The notes below the pieces were generated by a model. The model ran no database searches. It had not been told where the DNA came from and was given only the letters and a program-made list of their open reading frames with translations. A DNA stretch of 48,673 bases from Turneriella sp. (lineage in GTDB: Bacteria; Spirochaetota; Leptospiria; Turneriellales; Turneriellaceae). This document shows, piece after piece, positions 42,138 through 48,673 of this stretch (within the stretch, counting starts at the first letter, position 1; every line of letters starts with the position of its first letter). The position numbers and the translations under genes were made by a program. The stretch spans positions 95,674 through 144,346 of the forward strand of contig JABARV010000014.1 in the NCBI GenBank assembly GCA_019186965.1, read 5' to 3'.

Positions 42138-42698
42138 TTACCGAAGAGGCAAGCGGCGCGGCAAAACCTGCCGCGTAAGGATAGGGTCGCTCTCCGGTAA
42201 AGGCCCAAGCGATGGCCTAGGGGGAGCCTTACCCTTGGGCTCGACCAAAATTCTTTCTTTTACGATTTTTTTTCCATTTAGCCCCACAGCCATAACGCCA
42301 TTGTTGCGTAAAAAATGGTTCATTGATGTAAATTTTTGTGCCGCTTCGCCAAAAGATTTATACGCGAAGTGGATAGGGTAGTTTTGGCTTTTATAATTCC
42401 ATGGATATTCTTGCATCATAAGGAGTGTCACACGGTATTCGTTGCCGTGGATTTCCATAGCTATGTGCGAGACTTTGCGTTCCCAAATTATTTTTTCAAA
42501 AAGGGTATCGTAAATTGGATATTTGTACCGCGCCTCAAATTCGTTACGGTAGTATTGGAGTTCTTCTTTACGGGTATTTTTTTCTGCGTAAAGGGGGGTC
42601 TTAGTTAAGAAAAATGCGGAGAAAGTTAAAAACAGGGTGTTAAATAAAAAACGTATTCGGGAAAAATCCGCCCCAAAAGTGCGATAAAAAGCACCCAC
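42138..42698 (-). CDS. Small exported protein, unknown function
   Basis: From a GTG at 42698 this 186-residue protein has a hydrophobic signal segment (FSRIRFLFNTLFLTFSAFFLTKTPLYA) and a charged mature part with helical and strand text (KEELQYYRNEFEARYKYPIYDTLFEKIIWERKVSHIAMEIHGNEYRVTLLM). It ends in a Pro/Arg-rich tail. No known family. It follows ccmB by 15 bases and is the last gene of the long minus-strand unit, so it may act in the periplasm with the cytochrome c maturation proteins. A GC-rich hairpin near its 3' end (42153-42176) lacks a U-run. Confidence 0.6.
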   Translation of the reverse strand: MGAFYRTFGADFSRIRFLFNTLFLTFSAFFLTKTPLYAEKNTRKEELQYYRNEFEARYKYPIYDTLFEKIIWERKVSHIAMEIHGNEYRVTLLMMQEYPWNYKSQNYPIHFAYKSFGEAAQKFTSMNHFLRNNGVMAVGLNGKKIVKERILVEPKGKAPPRPSLGPLPESDPILTRQVLPRRLPLR

Positions 42699-42713
42699 AT
42701 TCTATTTTCGCGA

Positions 42714-43373
42714 TTATTCTTCAAAAAGATAAGCAAAAAGCAAATTGCCAGCGCCCCAAAAAATAAGCGCAGCGGCAAGGATAAGTGCATCGTACCTAAA
42801 AGTATCGAGGCGTTGCAAAAGAGCGCTTACACGGCCAGAGGCGGCGATAAGCACGGGCAAGCAAATGGGTAGAAAAAGTGCGGTTGCTAAAAAATTTTTT
42901 TGCGTACTATGCTGCGCAACTGCTGCGATTATTTGTCCCGCTGGGGCAAGCGCAAGCCCCAAGTAGAGGGGGGTTACAAGTAACTGTACAATAATCCAAG
43001 ACGGAGGAATGTCTACAGGAAAAAAGAGGAAGTAGCCAACAAGACAAAAAACCCAAATCGGAATTTGCGCAAAATACGAAACAGAGCTTTTAGCCAAAAA
43101 AAGGTTGCTTAGTGAAAAACGGTGCATTGCGTAATAGCGGTACGCGTACGCATCGCTCTCCCATTGCGTTGCCATAAGTATAAGTTGCAAAGAGGCAATG
43201 CAATAGACGACGACGGGCAAAAATTCAAAACCGTGTGCTTCGTTACTATCCACAGGCATTCCAAAACGGATGAGAGCAAGAAGCGAAAGGGACAAAATAA
43301 ACGCAAACGAAAGTCCTTTCCCTGTTAAGTAGAGCCCTGCTTCGTTTCGTATAAGCGCAAATATTTTTTTCAT
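42714..43373 (-). CDS. ccmB: Heme exporter-type ABC permease CcmB
   Basis: This 219-residue protein with six predicted membrane helices begins MKKIFALIRNEAGLYLTGKGLSFAFIL. It contains VVVYCIASLQLILMATQWESDAYAYRYYAMHRFSLSNLFLAKSS, then several hydrophobic helices and GNLLFAYLFEE. It is the membrane partner of CcmA in system I cytochrome c maturation, where the complex releases holo-CcmE. The ATG overlaps the ccmA stop by 4 bases (the frame is open three codons further, to 43382). ccmC, ccmE and ccmF are not in the window. Confidence 0.85.
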   Translation of the reverse strand: MKKIFALIRNEAGLYLTGKGLSFAFILSLSLLALIRFGMPVDSNEAHGFEFLPVVVYCIASLQLILMATQWESDAYAYRYYAMHRFSLSNLFLAKSSVSYFAQIPIWVFCLVGYFLFFPVDIPPSWIIVQLLVTPLYLGLALAPAGQIIAAVAQHSTQKNFLATALFLPICLPVLIAASGRVSALLQRLDTFRYDALILAAALIFWGAGNLLFAYLFEE

Positions 43374-44011
43374 AGAGCGCACCTTCCATCCACAAGACGG
43401 ATTGTCCGCGTTGCCAATTTTTGTGCGCGTAAGTGGTCGTGGTCAGAGAAAAGAATCGCAGCGCCCTGTAAGCGTAGGTCTCGAATAAATACTTTAAGCA
43501 ATTCTTCACCACGCACATCGAGTCCTGTAAAAGGTTCGTCGAGAAAATAAACGTGCGCGTTAGAGAGCATTGCCCGTGCCAGTAGAAAACGTTGCATTTG
43601 TCCCCGCGAGAGCGCGGCAAGCGGTTTTGGTTTTAAAAAAGAAATTTGCCAATACGAAAGAACGTCGTCTATACTGAAGGTCTGTGGTTCCAAAAGAGCA
43701 GAAGCAAGTTCCAAATTTTTCTCTACACTAAGTGCGGTATATGCCATAGGGTAGTGTGCAACGAGGTGTGCGCCTACTCCTTCGGCAAAAATAATTTTTC
43801 CACGGTGTGCACGCAAAATTCCAGCAAGCGTTAAAAGCAGGGTCGATTTTCCAGAGCCGTTTTCTCCTTGGAGCGCGACAACCTCTCCTTGTGCAAGGTA
43901 ACCATCTACTCCGTTGAGCGCCCACTGAGAAGAGTAGCGCCGCGCTAAATTTGTATATTCAAGGAGGACTTGCTTTGGATTTTCTGTGGTTGCCCTAACC
44001 TTCTTCGGCAT
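43370..44011 (-). CDS. ccmA: Cytochrome c maturation ABC ATPase CcmA
   Basis: This 213-residue ATPase has the Walker A motif GENGSGKST, the Q-loop region AHYPMAYTALSVEKNLELA, the signature LSRGQMQRFLLARAML, Walker B VYFLDEPFTGLD, and the switch FSDHDH. It works with CcmB. The start MPKKVRA (44011) is preceded by GGGAGAA just before the ATG. The frame is open to 44029, overlapping meaB. It overlaps the meaB 3' end by 17 bases and ccmB by 4. Pairing with CcmB, rather than sequence alone, makes CcmA the best call among short ABC ATPases. Confidence 0.88.
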   Translation of the reverse strand: MPKKVRATTENPKQVLLEYTNLARRYSSQWALNGVDGYLAQGEVVALQGENGSGKSTLLLTLAGILRAHRGKIIFAEGVGAHLVAHYPMAYTALSVEKNLELASALLEPQTFSIDDVLSYWQISFLKPKPLAALSRGQMQRFLLARAMLSNAHVYFLDEPFTGLDVRGEELLKVFIRDLRLQGAAILFSDHDHLRAQKLATRTIRLVDGRCAL

Positions 44012-44942
44012 ATTTCTCCCAGCGTGCATTTAGTGAATCGAGTAACATTTTACGTCGCGTTTCAAAAGAAACAGAAAAGGTATTGTGGATTTCACGCGTA
44101 AGCGCTTTAACCCCGTATTCTCCAAAAAAATAGCGCAATTCCTTTTTCAAAAAATATTCTTCGCGTGCGCTTTCGTCAACGGCTATTTTTGCTTTTTCAT
44201 GGATTAAATATTCTGCGAGTTCGTCAAACCCAGAGTTGCTAAGGGAGCTTGTTTGAAAAATAGGAGGAATACCTTCGGTTGATGCCTCAACGCGTCCTAA
44301 GAAATTGAGGCTTGCGCGCAACTGGTGGTAACTTTTTTTTGCAAGCTCTTCAGCGTCACATTTGGTAATCACAAATGCATGCGGAATTTCCATAACTCCC
44401 GATTTCATAAACTGGATTTGGTCGCCACTAAAAGGCTGCAAGGCAAGCAAAGTTATATCAGAAAGGCGTGCAATCTCAATTTCGCTTTGCCCCACGCCAA
44501 CCGATTCTACCAAAACGGTATCGAAAAAATGCCGTAAAAAACGGCACACGCGGTATGTGTTGCGCCCAATGCCGCCTAAGTCGAGATCGGATGCCTGCGA
44601 ACGAAAATAAGTGCGCTCGCTGTCGTGAAAACTTACGCGTGTTCGGTCTCCCAATAGAGCCCCACCAGAGATAGGACTTGAAGGGTCGACGGCGACAACA
44701 GCGATACGCCATTCTTTTTTTTTCGTAAGAAGCGAGTTTCCTAAATGTTGGATGAGTGTCGATTTTCCTGTACCGGGTGCACCCGTTAAGCCGACAAGAA
44801 GTCCCCGCGCTTTTTTAGGTAGCGCATTATCAAGCTCGATGCACTCTAAAGTGTCAGTAGGGTTTGAAGATTCGAACAAAGAGATAAGTTTTGCGATTGA
44901 AAACTTGTCACCTTGAAACGCGTTTTGGAGTAATTTATGCAT
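43995..44942 (-). CDS. meaB: Methylmalonyl-CoA mutase-associated GTPase MeaB
   Basis: This 315-residue G3E-family GTPase has Walker A GLTGAPGTGKSTL, VAVDPSSPISGGALLGDRTRV, DTVLVESVGVGQSEIEIARLSD and TKCDAEELA, the MeaB/ArgK pattern. It loads or protects the adenosylcobalamin cofactor of methylmalonyl-CoA or a related mutase. The mutase itself is not in this window. It overlaps the EamA transporter gene upstream by 8 bases and ccmA downstream by 17. The G4 motif reads TKCD in place of the usual NKxD. Confidence 0.92.
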   Translation of the reverse strand: MHKLLQNAFQGDKFSIAKLISLFESSNPTDTLECIELDNALPKKARGLLVGLTGAPGTGKSTLIQHLGNSLLTKKKEWRIAVVAVDPSSPISGGALLGDRTRVSFHDSERTYFRSQASDLDLGGIGRNTYRVCRFLRHFFDTVLVESVGVGQSEIEIARLSDITLLALQPFSGDQIQFMKSGVMEIPHAFVITKCDAEELAKKSYHQLRASLNFLGRVEASTEGIPPIFQTSSLSNSGFDELAEYLIHEKAKIAVDESAREEYFLKKELRYFFGEYGVKALTREIHNTFSVSFETRRKMLLDSLNARWEKYAEEG

Positions 44943-45870
44943 GTATGTTTTTCTTTGTTGGTTTTACCGTTAAAAGCGCCACTCCAAAAATTACACAAAC
45001 TGTACCAAGCATCTGCGCGGCGTTTACGTCTTCTCCCAAAACAAGATACGCCAAGTAAATCGTAAGTACGGGGCCTAAAGAACTTAAAATTGCAGCACGG
45101 TTAGAGCCTATGTACGCAATCCCCAAAGCGACAAAGAGCGAAGGAATAACAGTACAAAAAATTGCCATCAAAACAGTATAGTAATAAACCTGCGTGGGAA
45201 ATCCCCAGAGTTTTTCATGCGTTATAGTCCCGTGGATAAGGATAGCCACCGCTGAAACAAGAATTGCAAAACTGGTAAATACCATGGGGGAGTAACGCTG
45301 TGCAAGTTTCTCTGTTGCAACAAGATAAATTGCGTAAGTAATCGCTGCGAGCACAATGTAAACCGCGCCAATGTGCGCTTTTTCACCAAGCGACGCTGCC
45401 TCGTTATGGTACGAAATTCCAATACCTATGTACGTGATAACAAGCGCAATAATTTCTTTTTTTCCCGCTTTTTTACGCAACCAAACAAGAGACATAAAAA
45501 GTACAAGGGTAGGATAAATAAAAAGCAAAAGCCTTTCAAAACTTGCGGAGATATACTCCAAACCAACAAAATCAAACCAGCTTGCAAAATAGTAGCCAAA
45601 AAGACCTACAAGAGATATGGCAAAAATATCTTTGCGAAATGCGGTGCGTGTTTCTCTATTTTCCCGACGGAAATACCATGCAAAAATAAGTGCATATAAA
45701 GGTAGCGCAAAAAGCATCCGTAGCGTTAGTGTGCCAAATCCGCTAATGCCATAACGGTAAGAAAGTTTTGCAAGGATTGCCTTTGCAGAAAATCCCGCTG
45801 CACCCAAAATAGTAAAAAGAAGTCCTGCTACAAATTTATTCTCGTAGCGAAGCGAGGCTTTAGGGGCCAA
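44935..45870 (-). CDS. EamA/DMT-family transporter
   Basis: This 311-residue protein with ten predicted membrane helices in two EamA repeats has FVAGLLFTILGAAGFSAKAILAKLSYRYGISGFGTLTLRMLFALPLYAL in the first half and LGIAYIGSNRAAILSSLGPVLTIYLAYLVLGEDVNAAQMLG in the second, the repeated drug/metabolite transporter signature. It exports or imports a small metabolite; the substrate is unknown. It starts with TTG at 45870, preceded by AAGGATC, and overlaps the phosphodiesterase gene by 11 bases. Confidence 0.88.
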   Translation of the reverse strand: MAPKASLRYENKFVAGLLFTILGAAGFSAKAILAKLSYRYGISGFGTLTLRMLFALPLYALIFAWYFRRENRETRTAFRKDIFAISLVGLFGYYFASWFDFVGLEYISASFERLLLFIYPTLVLFMSLVWLRKKAGKKEIIALVITYIGIGISYHNEAASLGEKAHIGAVYIVLAAITYAIYLVATEKLAQRYSPMVFTSFAILVSAVAILIHGTITHEKLWGFPTQVYYYTVLMAIFCTVIPSLFVALGIAYIGSNRAAILSSLGPVLTIYLAYLVLGEDVNAAQMLGTVCVIFGVALLTVKPTKKNIHA

Positions 45871-47566
45871 CGCCGAGATCCTTACGCGTAAGAACCTCTT
45901 TAAAGAAAGTGCGACCCTGTGGCTTTATAGATAAAATTTTCTCGCGTATTGCTTCGAGAGGGATATTGTACTTTTTCATGAGCGCATGGTTGAGCGATAT
46001 TTGCCCTACTGTCATAAATTGTATCAAAGAATCTGTAGCTTGAGCCTCTTTAGGCAAAAGAGAATCGACCGCCTCGTACACTTCTTCAATGGTAAGCCGT
46101 GCGCCGCCCGAAATTTCTGTAACCGGCGCGCAACCGTGGTCTGCGGTAAGCACTAAGGCGTAGTTGCCCCCATATTCCTTTGTGAGAAAATCTTGCATTG
46201 CGCCAATTTGCTTATCAATTTCTGCAAGGGTTTCCCGTGCCTGTAATGAATGGTAGCCAAATTGGTGCCCCACAGCATCGGCAGATTTAAACGAGATGTA
46301 GATTAAATCGGTAAAACCATCCTTGTTTCTTTTTTTGTTTAAAATTTCTTCACGGATAACGGCACGCATTAATTCACCTTCGAGTTGTGTTTCCGCAGGA
46401 GTTGCCATCAAAACACCCCAGTTTTTTTGTGCGCTTTTTCTATCGCGAATATCGTAGCCTTCGTAACCTTTTGGGTAGTATTTTAAATATGCAAGAAGAA
46501 CATCGCTTGAACTAACAACCTTGGGTAACGTGTAGTAGCGCGTATCGGTAATCCATTTTGATTCGGAAGGATTTAACCAATAAATATAATTACTTGCGGC
46601 AATTGCTTTGGCGTCATTTGTAACGCCAAAGGCACCGTGACCGCCCATTCCAATCGCAGCACGAAGGGCGTACGACTGCGAAGCAACGATACTTTTACCG
46701 TGTGTTTCGCGGTTGAGTACATCGCCCAGCGTTTCTGCTTTAAGTTCGTCGGTGGTTACTTTGCTCTCGTCTTTACCTGCGTAAATTTCTTGCATGAGTA
46801 GGGTGTTTTTACCTGCTTCCTTTTTCATGCGGAAGAACGTATTTCCAATAACCGAACTTTTACGTGGAAAAGCTCCCGTACCAATCGCCATGTGTCCTAC
46901 AGCAGTGTGTGCATCAAGGTGGCCTACGTGTGCATTCGTAAAATTTGTTGATTTAGCCATAAGAGAGTAAATGTGTGGCGCTGCGTCTTTATGCGTTGTA
47001 AGAAGTCCCATACCGCCTTGGTCAATAACCACAACAACGACAATATCGGGTTTTGACTTCTCGCCTGTTAAAATTGGAAGAGGTTCAACTTCAGAACCCG
47101 AGGGTTTTGCAATACCCATTACTTTTGCAAGCGTTGGAGAAATATGCTGCTGAAAAACTTCGGCTGAGTTACTTTGCGGCTGAAACCATTTTCCGTAAAA
47201 AAGAAGGGGAATTTGGGTGTCGTAGTCGTATGCTGTCGAGTGCGAAATACGTCCGACTTTCATCGTGGCTATATCGCCTTCTTCTTTATATTCGAGCGCT
47301 GGATTTTTTTTCAAATCTTCAAGGGAGCGCCCGTACTGTGCCAACGCAGCCACGAGCTGCTTTTTATTATAGCGGGCGGTGGCTGTTTTTTTAATCCAAC
47401 TGCCTTCAAGGAGTGCATACTTTTCAGGTACAAAAAAAAGATCTATATCGTCGCGAACCGATCTTTTGTATCTTTCAACCCATGCCTTGTCCGCTTTTTG
47501 GCATGCAGTAAAAACGCCAACATTGGCAAAAAAAACAATACCGACAAAAATATAACGAAGCTTCAT
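45860..47566 (-). CDS. Alkaline-phosphatase-superfamily lipoprotein (PafA/phosphodiesterase-like)
   Basis: This protein of about 568 residues has a signal peptide and lipobox (GVFTAC, Cys at ~22). The catalytic domain has VVVVIDQGGMG (first metal Asp), GHLDAHTAVGHMAIGTGAFPRKSSVIGN (nucleophile Thr in HTAVGH), SFKSADAVGHQFGYHS (Asp-x-x-x-His), and VLTADHGCAPV (Asp-His). That is the order expected for alkaline phosphatase-superfamily enzymes that remove phosphate from many esters, as PafA does. It would act in the periplasm or at the inner side of the outer membrane. I choose MKLRYIF (47566); the frame is open to 47590. It is the first gene of the minus-strand unit that runs to 42138. Confidence 0.85.
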   Translation of the reverse strand: MKLRYIFVGIVFFANVGVFTACQKADKAWVERYKRSVRDDIDLFFVPEKYALLEGSWIKKTATARYNKKQLVAALAQYGRSLEDLKKNPALEYKEEGDIATMKVGRISHSTAYDYDTQIPLLFYGKWFQPQSNSAEVFQQHISPTLAKVMGIAKPSGSEVEPLPILTGEKSKPDIVVVVVIDQGGMGLLTTHKDAAPHIYSLMAKSTNFTNAHVGHLDAHTAVGHMAIGTGAFPRKSSVIGNTFFRMKKEAGKNTLLMQEIYAGKDESKVTTDELKAETLGDVLNRETHGKSIVASQSYALRAAIGMGGHGAFGVTNDAKAIAASNYIYWLNPSESKWITDTRYYTLPKVVSSSDVLLAYLKYYPKGYEGYDIRDRKSAQKNWGVLMATPAETQLEGELMRAVIREEILNKKRNKDGFTDLIYISFKSADAVGHQFGYHSLQARETLAEIDKQIGAMQDFLTKEYGGNYALVLTADHGCAPVTEISGGARLTIEEVYEAVDSLLPKEAQATDSLIQFMTVGQISLNHALMKKYNIPLEAIREKILSIKPQGRTFFKEVLTRKDLGVGP

Positions 47567-47601
47567 AGAGCCTAACAGTCTCATCGACAACTGGTGAAAA
47601 C

Positions 47602-48429
47602 TTATTTTTCAATAAATTTTAGGATGTCTTTTTCTATAATTTTTGCTCCAGAGATTTGTACATTGTGCCCCGCGTTTAAAATAATTTTACACGAAGAAGA
47701 AACAAAGCGGGGTTCAATCTTTTTTGCATGCGTGTGCGGGGTTAGAATATCCCTCTCTCCGTAGAGCAAAAGTATCGGTGTTCGGATTTTTTCTTTAGGC
47801 CAAATAACTTTCGCGTGTATAAACGCTCGCATATATGCACGAGAATTTTTTAACGAGAGGGTCTTGTTTTTTATTTTTCCATAAAGAAGGCGCTTGGGGT
47901 AAAGGCTTGGGATAATATTCCCATAAAGAAGCTGTCTATCGCCATAAGGAAAAAGTCCTAAAAGCGCTTGGATGCGGTAATAAATAAACCCTAAAAAAAA
48001 TGGAAAGCGTAATATGCGCTTAAGCTGTCCCACGTAGGGTGCGTAGTCGTCAACAGCGGCAAGGACAACAACACCCGCTATCAGATTTGGCGTTTGGCTT
48101 ATTAAATCTAGTACAGCAAACGCCCCATACGAATGTCCCAAAAGAATTACACGCCGTATTTTGTATGTCTTTTTTATATGGTGGATAAACTCCGTAAGAA
48201 TAGCGCGATTAGTCGCAATGGAAAAATTTTTCGTATCTGCAAGAGTACTTAAGCCATGGCCAAGAAGGTCTGGTACAAAAATATGGTATTTTTTTTCAAA
48301 AGAGGCAATCTGTGTACTCCACGCTTGCATCCCGTTTTGGTACCAGCCATGGACGAAAAGAAGAGCATCTTTTCCTTTGCCGCTTTTACGAAAATACATT
48401 GCTTCGTTGTTGTGTTTAAAATAAGGCAT
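47602..48429 (-). CDS. Alpha/beta hydrolase
   Basis: This 275-residue hydrolase has the oxyanion region FVHGWYQNGMQAW, DLLGHGLS, the nucleophile elbow LLGHSYGAFAVL (Ser), LYGERDILTPHTHA (Asp) and ILNAGHNVQISGA (His), a full catalytic triad. The substrate is unknown; esterases, lipases and C-C hydrolases share the fold. It lies just upstream of the phosphodiesterase lipoprotein on the same strand, 35 bases apart. Confidence 0.85.
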   Translation of the reverse strand: MPYFKHNNEAMYFRKSGKGKDALLFVHGWYQNGMQAWSTQIASFEKKYHIFVPDLLGHGLSTLADTKNFSIATNRAILTEFIHHIKKTYKIRRVILLGHSYGAFAVLDLISQTPNLIAGVVVLAAVDDYAPYVGQLKRILRFPFFLGFIYYRIQALLGLFPYGDRQLLYGNIIPSLYPKRLLYGKIKNKTLSLKNSRAYMRAFIHAKVIWPKEKIRTPILLLYGERDILTPHTHAKKIEPRFVSSSCKIILNAGHNVQISGAKIIEKDILKFIEK

Positions 48430-48673
48430 GGTGTTGGGATTAAGTCCGTAAATTCGTTGTACCGCTTACCTACTCCAGCGTACAAATAAAAATATTCGCC
48501 GCCAAAAATTTTTTAAAACTCCTCTCCACAAAGCACAACGTGTAACCTTTCAAAAACCACCTGCCGCTACGGCCTCAGTGGTGTGAAGAAACTGCAGCTG
48601 ACACGCCTAAAAGCCAGCATTTCCTCAAATTTTACCCTCATTTTTGACCACTCCAGCACTTTTGGGGAATAGT
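48430..48673. other. Right-edge non-coding stretch, no gene recognised
   Basis: I see no credible gene in these 244 bases. An AT-rich run lies at 48498-48516, and a short GC-richer hairpin lies near 48560-48585. On the minus strand the last ~70 bases open a short frame of 24 codons with no recognisable match. The edge sequence has the look of the end of a mobile element, but nothing proves it. Confidence 0.4.

Noticed and set aside
42153..42176. Rho-independent terminator at the end of the 42138 gene
   Set aside because: A GC-rich stem is present but it lies inside the coding end and no U-run follows.
48600..48673. Insertion-sequence end at the right edge
   Set aside because: The sequence looks mobile-element-like, but no terminal repeat or transposase is in the window, so it is noted only as an unassigned stretch.

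Overview
The window looks like a chromosomal segment of a spirochaete of the Leptospirales type. The evidence is a FlgE whose first ~40 residues read like leptospiral FlgE, a periplasmic-flagellum operon flgN-flgK-flgL-fliW-csrA, an OmpL47-type repeat protein, and many lipoproteins with relaxed lipoboxes. This assignment rests on remembered family features, not on a search. Base composition is moderate (I judge it in the mid 40s % GC). The exceptions are an AT-rich island at about 33.2-35.1 kb and a GC-richer aldehyde dehydrogenase gene just before it. I saw no rRNA, tRNA or CRISPR array.

Layout. At 1-1.6 kb are a tandem-repeat C-terminus of an upstream flagellar-type gene and flgE. At 1.6-6.3 kb are an orphan histidine-kinase-like ATPase, a divergent NCS2-type permease, and an LpoB-like lipoprotein coupled to a TPR lipoprotein. 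At 6.2-11.7 kb a minus-strand block runs ndk, ispA, tlyA, an ECF-like sigma factor, a FecR-like membrane protein, an MBL-fold hydrolase and HMG-CoA lyase. At 12.2-15.5 kb is a 1106-residue cytoplasmic fusion of a solute-binding domain, PAS, SpoIIE phosphatase and TPR. At 15.7-21.4 kb are flgN, flgK, flgL, fliW, csrA, ruvA and comF. At 21.4-24.9 kb the minus strand carries nuoC, purC, purS, purQ and rsgA. At 25-31.5 kb are an outer-membrane barrel protein, a DUF1175 protein, an OmpL47-type protein, a DsbD-like thiol reductase and a cation/proton antiporter.

At 31.5-38.9 kb is an accessory region: aldehyde dehydrogenase, a decayed GATC restriction-modification locus, insertion-sequence-like repeats, a DUF4143 ATPase between direct repeats, and a CsgG/PEGA/beta-barrel surface protein with a slippery T10 tract followed by two small exported proteins. 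In the decayed locus a DpnI-type endonuclease and DpnD sit between broken pieces of two DpnII-type methyltransferases. At 38.9-42.1 kb are a MaoC-type double hot-dog hydratase carrying an in-frame palindromic repeat, a PTS EIIA protein and recA. At 42.1-48.4 kb the minus strand encodes a hydrolase and then a tightly overlapping series: phosphodiesterase-like lipoprotein, EamA transporter, MeaB GTPase, CcmA, CcmB and a small exported protein.

Two regulatory themes recur. Several genes have sigma70-like promoters placed so that transcription would begin at or within a few bases of the start codon (leaderless mRNAs). Two TTG-started genes (ispA and the DUF1175 gene) have the upstream gene's rho-independent terminator inside their first codons. 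The most interesting locus is the hybrid, decayed DpnI/DpnII-type region at 33.2-35.1 kb.
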